Source: Setophaga petechia
Taxonomy: Eukaryota; Chordata; Aves; Passeriformes; Parulidae
Direction: 5' to 3'
Assembly: GCA_024362935.1 (NCBI GenBank)
Contig: JANCRA010000008.1
Coordinates: forward strand, 29,754,557-29,818,556
Length of the DNA: 64,000 nt
This document shows positions 17,561 through 29,889 of this stretch, one piece after another. Made by a program: the position numbers and the translations under genes. Under the pieces are notes generated by a model. The model did no database searches and was not told the origin of the DNA. It worked only from the letters and a program-made list of their open reading frames with translations. Within the stretch, counting starts at the first letter, position 1. Each line of letters opens with the position of its first letter.

Positions 17561-20245
17561 GCCAGCATACTTAATGGACAGAGGTGGAGAGAGGATGGGG
17601 AAGAATAAAAAACACTGTGATACTTTCCAGGGGAAACTGGGAAATCACATGTTTACCCCCCCCCTTTCTGTTGCTCACATACATAAAACTAGTTTTCTAA
17701 ACCCTTAAGTTTTTTAACTGCATACGGCAATAGTGTTTTTTCTTTAAGCTCCAGCTTCCAGAAGCATATGACTAAGTGAGAATCTTGTTCTTCGTTATTT
17801 AAATGAAAGGTAAATGAAAAATAAAGATATTCTAGTTTCCATAGCTGCAAAATAAAAACCTAACAACTCCTCTTCCAAAATGCTTAACAAATAAGAATTA
17901 CCTTTTTTTTTTTAATTTTAAAAGAAGCAAATAAAAAAGGGGAAAAAAGTGTCTGTATTTTGTCTGCATTTTATACATGTACAGTAAAACTTGCATTTGG
18001 TAGCCTTGTGTGCAGAAATTTATTCAGTGTATTAAGGGCAAGTCATCTGCAAGAGTGGTAGAAAAGAGTCTATTAAGAATAACACACGGTGATATATGAG
18101 CAGTTGGTGTTGAGAGGTGAGTAGGAAGAGAATACATGATTTCTGCTCTACTCTAAACTAAATCCCCCACCTTTTTGACAAGGACCACCTCCTTCTCTTT
18201 CTCTCTCACAGCACAGCTGAAAGTACATGAAACTCCTTTAGTGTGTACAACACAGATTATCCTATTAAATAACAGACTCCCCAACAGCAACAGTTGCATT
18301 TTCCAATCTTTTGATGAAGAATTATATCTTTAGTGGCTTTTAAAAATGTTAAATCGCTTATCTTGGCAAAAGGAGTTGGAACCCTAAAATAATTAAATTT
18401 AGAGCTTTTCCATCCCTAATTACAAGGGTTAATCAAATTTTTACTTTGGTCTATATCAAAAAGTCAGCAGTTTCTATTGTCAGCTTAGATCAGCTCAGGA
18501 CTGAATATTGGTTTTAATCACGGAAGTAAAAAGAGTTTTTTTCTACATGTCTGTTTATAGACATCACAAGACTTTTATGCAAATGTCAAACTTGATATAC
18601 AAAGAAATGCAATGTACTGAAAATAAAAACCAAACTCTTGTGACAGCAAGTGCCACACCAGCAAGCTTCAGGCTGCCCTGAGATGATAGAACTCACTGCT
18701 TATCTTAACTGCTGTCAGATTTGACTCTTTGCTGTACTCCCTTCACATCTAAACCATCAGTGAATCCTGCCATCTCTTAATTTTAAATACACTTCTTGTT
18801 ACAACTGAATTCCTTACCTCTCTTCTACTGACATTTTTTTGCCCTAGCCAAAGCAGCTTCATGTGTTCTGGTCACCTCCTTTCTCACCCAGACTGTTCTC
18901 TTCAATGCAACATCAGTGAAAATTCTTGTCTTCTCTCCTGAGCTGTAGTGATCCCCATGTCTGCACATTGCTGCCTCCTCATCTACACACTCTGCTGTTT
19001 CTTGCTTGTTAGGTTTTTCACAGCAGGAAGTGAATGCTGTCAAATAATGCCAGGGATAACCTGGTTGGGAGGGAAATTCTAGATGTTGGAGTTTGTCCTC
19101 AAAACATTTATGGTTCCAGCTTCTTTCCTCAGTTTGTGTTTCTGCTGCTTGTTTTGTCCCCCCAGTGCCTGTTGACATCATATATACTTCTAGCAAGCTG
19201 GGAGCTGAGCATTATTTGGGGCTTCTGAACATGTGTACAACAGAAAAGCCTTAACCCTTCAAAATGTACCAGCTCTTTCATGCCATTTTCCTTTTTTCTT
19301 CACTCTTTTCCTGCTTTTCCCCTTCGTACCCACTTTTATGTTCAAATCCTCCAGTACCCTCTTCAGCAATTTACCTCAGACTCCTCTTCCATGCTGCCTC
19401 AATGCCTGCGGCAATCACTGCTGCTCTGTTTGTGTGGCAAACAACTGCTGGTGATGGATTTGGATCTCTCTGTAATTATTTATGAAAACTGTGAACTGCC
19501 CTCATTATTCAGATGCTTTCTGTTTGATTTTATTTGGCTTACCGCAGAAAGACACTTTGAAAAAGCAGGCAGGAACAGAAAGGGTCTTAAAGTGGCTGTG
19601 TTTGCCTGTGTTTCTCTGGGGAAATGATGCCATGGGCTTCAGCACAGCTTGCCAGGGACACCCAGGACACTCAAGGGAAACAAGAATTCTGATCTGTTTT
19701 GCTATCACTATGCAGAAAAGAAAAAAGTGTAATGACATCATTAGCTGTCCTTGCTGAGACAGCCTATGGACCAGTGCAGCTGGTATGAATCATGTTTCCA
19801 TGCTGAAAATGATGGCAGTAGCAGACAGGCAAATGACAGCACTTAATTTCATGTGTGATCGTAAGAGTATCAAGGTTTTAAGATCAATGAAGATATAGTT
19901 TTTCTAGGAAAAGTCTTAAGAAGGAGGGTTTATGAAAAGGTTGCAATTTCTAACTGCAAGAACAGTACAGTTACATTATTTTTTCACATAGCCCAAGACT
20001 AGATGAGAGACCATGATGTCACTTTTGTCACTTTTCTGTTTCTTCATGATGGTTCCTATGGAGGAACACATCATCCAAAACAGAGGAGTACCAAATTCTC
20101 ACAGCAAAACTTGAGACTATGCTATATATAGGTAGTATGAGTTTACTTTGTGGCATTATGGATATGTGGAAAAAATGAAAATGAAACTATTTTTAAATGG
20201 TCACTTGGTCACAGTAAAGTTAAATTGAATGTGTTGTCCATCCAG

Positions 20246-20363
20246 ATGGTGAGAAAGCCATTTTGAAAAATCATCTTGATCAAAATCCACCAGCACAGTG
20301 GGGTTCATCAGACCCTTCCAGAACAAGCAAAGATGCCATAGAAGACATCAACTCTCCAGAACA
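20246..20363 (+). CDS. GABBR2: GABBR2 coding exon: variable distal tail linker
   Basis: This 118-nt exon completes a GAT codon with the last base of the previous exon, then reads [15 protein letters not shown] to INSPE, and leaves CA to be completed by the next exon. It codes the linker between the coiled coil and the phosphorylated C terminus. [12 protein letters not shown] and IEDINSPE are conserved, and the middle ([16 protein letters not shown]) differs from the mammalian sequence I recall. The acceptor is CCATCCAG and the donor ACA|gtaagt is close to consensus. The phase bookkeeping (1+118=39 codons+2) closes exactly with the terminal exon. That is strong evidence the boundaries are right despite the sequence drift. 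Confidence 0.95.
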
Positions 20364-23300
20364 GTAAGTATACATCATTACCTTGCTGACAAGACATTTA
20401 TTTAAATTACTACATTTCGTAAAAGCCTGTATTTTCCTTCCATGCATTTTTTAATGGAAAGACCTTCACTGTAACCCCCTTTCAGCCAGCCCAGGCTACA
20501 GAGAGAGCCATAAACACCAACAGCTAGGGAATGTGCATGGCACCTCCTGATGCAGCAGTAGGCACCAACGTTGTACTGTGCCTCCCTGCCTCCCTGCCAC
20601 CAGCTCACCACCCCAAAGGAACTTCAAGGATATCAGGGGCTTTAGAACCTAAGGTGCCCCAAAGACAAATCAATATGCTCCCTTTCTCTTGCTAGAAACA
20701 TCCATAGCATGATGTCCAAAGTTTCTGTAGAGAATTACAGGTTTAGCTGTGCCTAAACTGTGTGGAGGAGAGAAAAGGATGTACATATATGCACAAATGT
20801 CTCATGACTCTTGTCAAAGGTCCAAGTCCTTCCACACACCAGCCAGAGGGGTTCATGGTGTACACAGACATTTTGTTCTTTTGCATTCTTTAGCTAGATG
20901 AGAAATAAAAAATGTCCTGAGGGCTTTTCAACGTTGCCATAGCAGCTGGACCTGAGTTTTGGCACAGGAAAGCCCGCACTAAGTAGTTTCCCTTAGAAAC
21001 AATGCTGCAGCTACAAGGAGAGGGTGGCACAAAACACTGGCTAGATTTACAGAGGGGAAAGAGTCTTGTGGTGTCAGCTTTTCTCCCTAGAATTCTCTAC
21101 AATAAACTCGTGTCCACGAGCTGGGCAGGACCTGCCATGGGCAGGAGCTCAGGGAAGCGCTGTTCTCGTGTGTGCCCTGGTCTGCCACTTCCCCACGGCA
21201 GCCTGGTTACATGAGCATCATTTCATCAGTGTCTGAGCTAATAGCTGTCAGACTCCTGGGCAATTTAAAAGCTTATTTAAAAACAGAATAAATTAAACAA
21301 ATTACTAGAATGAGTCACGTTACATCAGCAGCAGCAACCCTGATTGCAGATAGTAGCTCCTGTCTCGTACTACCTGGAGCAGGAAAACACATGGATGTCT
21401 AAATCTGTCCTTGCACTCAAAGAAAAAACCCAACCCAAATCTGCAAAATAGCTAATTCACACACACACATATGCACCAAAAATAAATCCCACAGTAGATG
21501 AAATATCTTGTAATTTCACAAAAGCGGGTCTCTTGCTGAGAGAGCTCTCATGACTTCATGGGGTCAGCAGAGTGTTGTAATGCATAGCTGTTAAAGGCCT
21601 GGGTTTTTTTCAGCACCATTTGTCAGAAATAATGTAGTGTGAATTCAGCCTCATCCACATGTGGCCCACTTACATTAAGGAAGATGCTAAGAAAAACACA
21701 GACACTCAGATAATCCAATTGTCTCAATACAGATTTAATACAGACAAAGAAAAAGAAAAATATTTGGTGGTGACAGAACTTCCTCTGGGCTAGTGATAAC
21801 TGATGAGATGACTGAGATTTCCTAAAGGTTCTGGAGAGTGGTTCAGTAAAAATCTGAACAATCTCTGACATTTATGGAAAGCAATTAATAAAATCCTGCT
21901 AAATCTAAGCAGTGTCATGAAACACTTGCACTGCTGTGACTGTGTCTGGTCCAAGGGCCAATCTCTCCTCTGAGAACAAGTTGGCACTTTGGGTGCCACA
22001 GCCACAGTGCCCAGACACAGTGGATCTGCCAGGGAGGAGAAGTATAGCTGTCTGCAGGACTTCCCTCTTTTTCACAAGAGATTGCCTCTCTCCAAACTTT
22101 GTACTCTTTAAGATATCCTTCTGCACCTCTGGGATTGTTTTTCAACTTGTCTGGCAGCACTTCTGTCATTTGACGGTTGCTAAATGTATAATTTTTGGGA
22201 AAAAAAAAAGGAGTTAAAAGCAAGCTGTAGTTTCTGTCTTTCTTATATCACTTCATACATAGGATATCTGATAGGTAGTCACACAGTCTGAGAAACTTAT
22301 TTCTTATTCAAGAACACAAATCTCAAGGAGAATTAGTCTGAAAAAGATTTCCTCTTGGTCATAAACCTGTGAAAGGAGGATGTCCAGACAATCATTTTCC
22401 TGCAGAAGTTTTAACTCTTTAGTGGCTTTGGGGGGAAAAAAAGTCATCCCAGCTTCCTGTGTTTGTCAGTACTCATGAGAATTGGCATCTTCTACCATGA
22501 AAGCTCTTAGAGAGTCCAGAAAGGAGCTGATTTGGGATATTTTTTTCCATTCTTTCTCACCCTTAGTGCTACATTTGACTTATTTTAAGATCCCTTATTC
22601 TACAGTTGTGCACAAAGTAAAGGCACAACAGTATGCACACACCTCAGGCAGTAGTGCAGGAAGTTGTTTCACATTTTTTAATGGGGTGATGTTTACACTG
22701 TCTCAATCAGAATGTAGAAAAATTTGGTTTTGTGCTTGGCTCAGATTTAGAACCCTGCACCAAAGGAAAATGCAGTCTGTATGACTAAAGCAGCATTAGA
22801 TCATGAATATAGACAAATCTCAGTTCCCTTGGCGGTTCCTGTTGGACAGGACCCAGTACATTTTCCACACTGCCATGTAAAATTTTCCATACCCAGTCAG
22901 ACTATCAGATAAGAGGAGCAAAAAGTGGGTACTGGCTGCTTTCTTTCCTGTTTACACTGTTTACACAGTATAAATTAACACCTCCTATAGCAAGCAAAGT
23001 GGTGCCAGTGCACAGGCACAAGCCCTGCCCTTTGATTTCCCATTTTTTAGCATACTCCCCAGCACAGCTGTACCAGTTTGTACTCTCCAGGTAGTGCTCA
23101 GCAACAATCCTGGGGGATGCTTAGCTGTGTGGATAGACACTGTACTGTGCCAGCCCATCTCAGGTCCAGAGAGCACTCTGAACCAGTTTAAAATAGATAT
23201 CATTCTTTCCCCAGTAGGATGAGTTGTCTCTCAGGCAAAGTCATCTGCTTTGATGAGTATTAAATTGTGCATATTTCCTGATGGGCAGTCCTGCTTATCT

Positions 23301-23717
23301 AAAGATCACATCAGTCAGCTTATCTGCATGATGTCCACGTTCACTGGTTTATCTTCTGTGACCCTTAAAGACATCTGTCTGTGCACTTCATCCCTGCACG
23401 TTGTCCCTTCTCATCAGTGATCTACATCCAGCAGGTCATTGCTTTTTGGCACCATTAGAATTTATTCCATTCTCATTTTAACAGCAACACTATGTAACAG
23501 TCTTCCAGATCTCTAAGTAAACGTGATAACAGATTTCTGCAGGACCCCACTAAAACTTGCCATCTTAATAGACTATTTCTATATGCAGGAGTTTTGTAAC
23601 CTTCAAAGCATAGCTGGAGCCAGTTATGTTAATTAAAGTAACAAAAAATTCTCATTCAAAAAAGTTGGTTGTGACTGGATTATTGCATTGCAGCCATATG
23701 CCCCAGCATGAGCAGGC

Positions 23718-23769
23718 CTTTGTTATTTGGTTTGTTATTTGGTTTATCTATGGTCTATCTATCTATGAT
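23718..23769. repeat. Short tandem duplications (GTTATTTGGTTT x2, then TCTA repeats)
   Basis: Two directly adjacent copies of GTTATTTGGTTT are followed by imperfect TCTA tetranucleotides. This is a small simple-sequence patch in the intron with no sign of function. Confidence 0.8.
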
Positions 23770-24389
23770 CTTACTCAAATGTGTCATTAAAATAAGGTGG
23801 GTTTAGAATGGTTAGTTCACTTGCTAGTAGAACACCTTGCTTTACTGCAATGTTTTAGAGCTTCTCCAGCTTCCCTGCATTTGCTAAAACTCAACATTAA
23901 TGTACTGCAGAATTAACTGAAATAATCCCTGAGTGCTTAGGCACAGTTTACACACTCCCACAGAATTTCAGATGTTTGACTAATGCAGCAATTTGTTTCA
24001 GTCCCCCCACTTACCAATGGATCTTATTAGTGGTTTTCTATGGTAAAATCAAAATATATTTCAAATGCCTTGGCCACCCTTGTGGTATTGTACATTCCAT
24101 TGTGCATTGCATTGTGCTCCTGCATTGACACTGGAAGTCAAGGTTTTACCTGATTTTATGTTTCCCTAATAAATGGTGTTCCTGTACAGAGCTGAGGACA
24201 CTTGCCCTGACACAGAACCTGATGAGTGGGTGCTCTGTGTGTGGAATCATCTTTGCTTTCCATCCCCTTCAGTGGCTGCCTGTGATTCTAGACCCACTAT
24301 TACCAACCATTACCTCTCCAAAATACTTGACCATAAATGTGCTTTCACATACATAGCTGTATAGTGTGGGCAACTTGAAACAAACTCCT

Positions 24390-25132
24390 AGAGTCATATA
24401 ATGGTTTGGGTTGGAAGGGATCTTTAAAGGTCAGCCAGTCCAATCCCCCTGCAATGAGCAGAGACAACTTCATGTAGATCAGGTTGTTCAAATCCTTGTC
24501 CAGTTTAGCCTTGAATGTCTCCGGGGATGGGGTGTCTGAGCCACCTGTGGCAGTGTTTCACCACCCTCATCATAAAAATTCATTACTTTTATGTAGTCTA
24601 AATCTACCCTCTTTTGTTTAAAACCTCACACAGCATCCTCTCACTCCATGCCCTTGTAAAAAGTCCCTCTCCAGCTTTCTTGTAAGCCCCCTTTAGGTAC
24701 CCTAAGGCAGCTTTAAGGCCTCCCTAGAGCTTTCTCTTCTCCAAGATGAAAAACACCAGCTCTCTCAGCCTGTTTTCATGGAAGACATCCCCCAGCCTTC
24801 TGATTTTCATTGTGGCCTTCCTCTGGACTCTCTCCAGCAGGTCCCTATGCTTCTTATGAGAAGAGCTGACTGCAGTATTCCAGGTGGGGTCTCATCAGAG
24901 AAAAGCAGAGGGGCAGCATCACTTCCCTCATACTGCTGGCCACACTGCTTTTGATACAGCCTAGGATATGATTAACTTTCTGGGCTGCAAGTGCACTGTC
25001 CAGCTTTTCATCCACCATCACGCCCAGCTTTCTCTTGGTAGGGCTGCTCTCAATGTCTTCATCCTCCAGCCTATATTGATACCAAGGATTCCCCCCAAAG
25101 CATTGGCAGAGATTGGAAGAAGGGAAAGTCAC
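24390..25132 (-). repeat. CR1 LINE 3' fragment, antisense
   Basis: The left edge is the reverse of the CR1 3' end (AATGGTTTGGGTTGGAAGGG), so the element points left. Between 25132 and about 24854 the minus strand is still open and encodes the ORF2 C-terminal region typical of CR1: LGVMVDEKLD, ALAAQKVNHILGCIKSSVAS and REVMLPLCFSLMRPHLEYC. The rest is the 3' end of ORF2 and the 3' UTR with indels. Only the C terminus remains and the reverse transcriptase core is missing, so the copy is dead. The open frame on this strand is this LINE and not a host gene. Confidence 0.93.
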
Positions 25133-27072
25133 TGATATTGGGGGAAAAAAACCCTAAAAACAGTGAGGCAAGGCACAAAATTTGCTTTCACTTCAGGCAA
25201 AAATACCAGGTTTGTTTGGATTTTGCTACTCGTTTTGTTTTGTTACATGTTTCACTCTTGGGGTTTTGTCTCCAATCTTGATTGTGTGCAAGTCTCCAGG
25301 CTACAGTTCTCTGCCCCAATTCCAGGAACGAAGTTTTCAAGTGAAAGTAAACTTTTAAGTACAGTTAAATCAAAATTTGCCACCCACTGCAGCCACCATT
25401 GGCATAGCTAAATAAACATGCTTTGTCCATGGTATGGCTAACACTGAAATGGATGGGAAAAAATCCTATTCACTTGATTATGCAACTGGATTCTCTTGGA
25501 GTAGCTTCAAAAAGCCCTTTAATGAGAAGCCTGTAACAGTTGAACAAAGTAAGCATTTCCACTGGTGGGAAAATAAGTGCAGGCAATTCTGCATTTGGCC
25601 CCTCAACAAGAGACAGAATGACAATCCACAGCATCAGGCTCATAAAGATTCAGCACAGGGAAACATCAAGCCATGCCCCCTCTGCACTCCTTGGGAACAA
25701 GGCATGACTTCATTGATAGCACCAGGAAGAGCTGAGCACCCTAGCAAAACAACAATGAATGGATTTTGTTTAGTTCCAGGAATGCATTGCCAGCCCTAGA
25801 ATGATCATCACTGAGGACTAACATTGTGTGAAACTTTAGAAAGGAGTTTGAGAGGGAGAAACAATGAGAAAGAGTTTCCTGGGTAGGCAGACAACAGCTA
25901 CTCCTACTGCACCTCTGTATAAACAAGCTGAAGTTTGTAGTGGTGAAACTAATGAGGAGAACAATACATTTCTTTCTGTTTGAATTTAAAAGCTATACTG
26001 CTTCATCCTCCAGAAGTGCAATGGATGCCTTAGTATCTGTCTTTGCTACTTAACACAAAGCAAAAAAGCAATTAAATGTCATTTGAATCAAAAAGGCTGT
26101 CCAAAGGTTAGCTTTCAAAGAAACACCTCTTATAAAGGCCTTTCTATACACTGACATTATATCAGATAACAGGCAAACATAAATTTAAAACTCTATTATA
26201 CTGATACAATGCTTTCTATGGGCAATTTTGTCCTGAAATCCAAAAGTCAGTCTTCCGTTCAGCTCAGTCACCTTGACATCTCTCTTCTCTTTAGAAAGTG
26301 CCTCTGTGTTTCAAGGGGAAATGTCTCCAAATACAAAGCCATCCTGATGATAAAATGACTGAAAACATCTTTTACGCTAGCAAACCTCAACAGGATTTTG
26401 ATTTTATGAAAGGTGCTAATATATCCACAGCACAGGAGTAGCAGAGCCCTTTTCTCATGGCACCATCCTCTCCAAAGAAGGGGCTTAGATGCAGTACCTG
26501 TGAGCATGACTTAGTATGCATTTAAAAAAAAAATTACACCTGTTGGCATGATGTCAATCCACTTGGAAAAATAGATACAGGATGTTGGGTTCTGGAACAC
26601 TGAATTTTAGTATGGGTGTTGGGCAGGACTGCTGTTAGAGGGCCAACTCCTCAGTCCCATGACACTCGAAAGCATCTCTCACCTCAAAAGCACAGACCCA
26701 CACTTTAAGGAGGAGCAACTTAAAAGAGGAAAAAGCTGTCAGTCCCAAATCCTTCCCACCATGCACCTGTGTTTGCTTTAGCTGGAGTTGCAGGAATGCC
26801 ATCCTTAGTACTGACATCCTTGTGCTAAGTGGTGCGTGGCTTGAAACTCAGTCTGTGACCTCATGCATGTCTGCTGGGTTGGGGTTCTGCAGGCAGGAGA
26901 TCTCATGTATGACTGTTGGATGGGGCTCTGCAGGCAGCAGATCCCTTTGCAAGGGGTGGGGGGTCACCAAGCCATACACCCTCTTTGCAAACTTAAGGTT
27001 TTCTTGGTATCAGCAGTCTAACAATTAACCTGAATGTGGCTGGTAATTTTAGGAGGTTTTCTGGGATGCTGA

Positions 27073-27462
<390 letters not shown>

Positions 27463-27781
27463 GAGGGCGAGATCAGTGCTTCCTGAACTGCTTTTAAGTA
27501 CTCAAAGACTGGACTAAACATCCGACCTAGAACTCTGCTACAAACATGTAACATTGGCTCTTACCACAGAGGAACTTCTGCTGAGGCCCTCATCACAGGA
27601 GTGCCCACGTAACTCGTGTGAAAAAGCAAAGGAGGACACAAAGAGTTTGATCTGTAGCCTTATTCATGGAGTTTTTATTTCTTCACCTAGAAGTCACTGA
27701 AAAATGTTTCTTCCAAAATTTCTACTAGCAACAAGGATGCTGGGATATATGGATCTTGCAAAAAAGACACTAGGGAAAAAT

Positions 27782-27799
27782 AAAAAAAAAAAAAAAAAA
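27782..27799 (+). repeat. Poly(A) homopolymer run (A18) in the 3' UTR
   Basis: Eighteen uninterrupted A lie about 320 bases after the GABBR2 stop. The run is genomic and could cause internal oligo-dT priming in cDNA libraries, mimicking an early 3' end. Confidence 0.9.
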
Positions 27800-29394
27800 C
27801 ACTCAAATGTCACTGAGCTTCACGTGGCTGCTGAGAACATGCAATTCTATACTGTATCCATGTAAGGAAAATGTAGTGGTCGAGCTATACCATGTTGGAA
27901 TAGATACACTCATTTTTACAGGAGTTGTGTTAAATCACTGGAAACATTCTGCACTGGTTAGTCTTGCTTTTTTTCATTTCAGGGATGATGTTTAGCAGGA
28001 AAGAAGAATTGTGAGAAATGATTCCTCGGGTGTCATTGAGACTCTGCAGTGCTGTGAGCAGGGTCACCTTTACCTTGCAGCTGTATGTGTAACCCAAGCA
28101 GAGCCTGAAGCTCCAGCTCTGAGTTGCCACCAGCTGGAGAGCTGCTGATTGCAAGCAGAGCACTTCACCCTTCTCCAGGGCAATGATAGTGACTGCTGAC
28201 CATCTGCAGCTTCATTTTTAGCAAAGTTTCTGCACTTATTTCAGGATAAACACCACCAACCATAACACACTAAACTGTCTGGAAAAGTCCTAGGGCTGAT
28301 AACTCAGGAAACTGAGGACAGATGGGTAGTAAAGTCTTAATGCCACAAGATGAATTGTTTTTCCTAGTTTGTTTGAATTGTGTCACACATAATTACAATA
28401 AAATTAATTGAGTGGACTTGGGGGGGAGGGATTAGGGCACAGCACTTTGCTGCTGCAGGCAAAGCCTGCAAGGCACATAGATATGAATATACACTATGTT
28501 TGCTTCGTACCTGCGTACGTGTGACAGTTGTAGTGGATAGGAGAGGACAAATCAAATCTACCAATAGAATATTTTACTTGACTCCTGAAAGGACTGTGAA
28601 AAAACAGTGGAGTTTATACTTTAGCTCCTTTCCCTGAACCAAAGTAATTAGGAGGAACGATAGTGATGTACCGTCTGGACCAACTCTGGAGCCAAACCCT
28701 CAGGCACAGGTGAGACACACATACAGCTTATTTTTCCAAGGGACTGGAAATTTATCCTCCCACTCCCAGGGCTGTTTGCTAAAAGCAGGGCGGAAAATAA
28801 CCCACATGAAGCACCCTCTGGGCTCTCAGTTTTCTTTAATCAACACTTGTGCCCCTCAGACCAAACCTTTGGAATGACATTCGTACAAAGGTTTATAAAT
28901 CAGCAATGACTGAAGCACAGCTGAAGGGGTTCCTTAGCTGAGAGATTTAACTGCAGCTTTCACAAGCTAGCGTAAATCTCCATTAAAAATAAAACACACC
29001 TCATAGTGGCCAAAACCAACATGCATATGTATCTGAATCTTACAATCAGGAGCATCACAAAATATTTCACTTGGCACATACAGTAAGAGAGGTTGTGGAA
29101 ATATCTGTAGCTTTTAGAACAAAAAAACATGTAAGTATAAACACAGATAAACTAGAACTCATTACTCTGTTTAAGCACTAAACACTGACGTCGTCACTCA
29201 ATGTGTGTTGACAGTATTCTCTTGCTTTATTAATATCATCAGGGCCTGGTTTCTTTTAAAAGGAATGTTAATTTTTAAAAAGAGAAAATTATGAAATTGT
29301 ATATAATGTATACACAAAGATCTCTGTAGAAATATTATTCCAACTTAGCAGGAAAACAAAAAATAATTCAGAAGTATCGGACCATTGGAGGTGA

Positions 29395-29414
29395 GTGTGT
29401 GTGTGTGTGTGTGT
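29395..29414. repeat. (GT)10 microsatellite in 3' UTR
   Basis: Ten perfect GT units are preceded by GTGA and followed by CTGTAA. The tract is likely length-polymorphic. Confidence 0.93.
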
Positions 29415-29687
29415 CTGTAACTTCGTGAATACTGACTGTGTGACGTTTATTAGGTTTAAACCATGCAGTACATTCTTTGTCTCAATGATACGGTAGTTTC
29501 TCCCATAACATTTTTTTTTACTTTACTGCAGATAACAAGACCAACCAAGTGAATATAGCTATTTAATGTTTCTGTTCTTTTATACTGCAGCAAAAATGTA
29601 CTGTAAATTTATGAAGAGGCTGTGCCCCAATGGCATTTTCCAATGATGTTAGTGCACAAATGCTTTAAACTAGACTGGAACTGCCAG

Positions 29688-29779
29688 AATAAAATGTAAA
29701 TGAAGAATTTCTTGTATAACCTTATACTGCATGAGATCAATTTTTAATAAATTGTTGCAAATCTGTTTTTATGAATAAA
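29688..29779 (+). terminator. GABBR2: Poly(A) signal cluster for GABBR2
   Basis: Canonical AATAAA hexamers occur at 29688-29693, 29746-29751 and 29774-29779, at the end of the AT-rich UTR. Cleavage is expected 10-30 bases after whichever is used, so about 29710, 29770 or 29795. A T/GT-rich stretch that could serve as a downstream element follows near 29792-29860. Three clustered signals fit alternative 3' ends, but use is inferred. Confidence 0.65.
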
Positions 29780-29857
29780 ATATATAAAACTTAGCTTTTT
29801 GGACTCAGTGCCCTCTTCCCCCATTGCAAAATCATTTTTGATGAGAGAGTGTGTGTG

Positions 29858-29889
29858 TATATATATAAACATAGATGTTTATATATATA
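29858..29889. repeat. Perfect AT-rich inverted repeat (15-bp arms, 2-bp centre)
   Basis: The left arm TATATATATAAACAT (29858-29872) is exactly complementary in inverted order to the right arm at 29875-29889, with AG between. A short (GT)n tract abuts its left side. It lies about 80 bases beyond the last GABBR2 poly(A) signal. It could form a hairpin or cruciform, and no function is shown. Confidence 0.93.

Larger units (their letters stand above)
11863..20245 (+). other. GABBR2: GABBR2 intron, 8.4 kb
   Basis: This intron runs from gtgagc to the acceptor ccatccag. It holds a 26-A homopolymer (12879-12904), an 11-T run near 17903, and a relatively GC- and CpG-rich block at about 17030-17560 that includes an exon-like segment (17360-17428). 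I find no clear interspersed repeat. The several 60-120 codon open frames, for example 18825-19196 (minus) and 19280-19627 (plus), have no recognisable family. Confidence 0.88.
27463..29800 (+). other. GABBR2: GABBR2 3' UTR (approximate end)
   Basis: AT-rich non-coding sequence follows the TAG. It includes an A18 run (27782-27799), a (GT)10 microsatellite (29395-29414) and a cluster of three AATAAA signals near its end. The 2.3 kb length is my estimate from the last signal, and the real cleavage site could be earlier. Nothing here codes for protein that I recognise. Confidence 0.7.

Noticed and set aside
18825..19196. 123-codon minus-strand frame in the GABBR2 intron
   Set aside because: Charged but without any domain I know, and antisense frames of this size occur elsewhere in the intron. 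It could not be supported from sequence alone.
24854..25132. Minus-strand frame that looks protein-coding
   Set aside because: It encodes the C terminus of CR1 ORF2. It is a truncated LINE and not a host gene.
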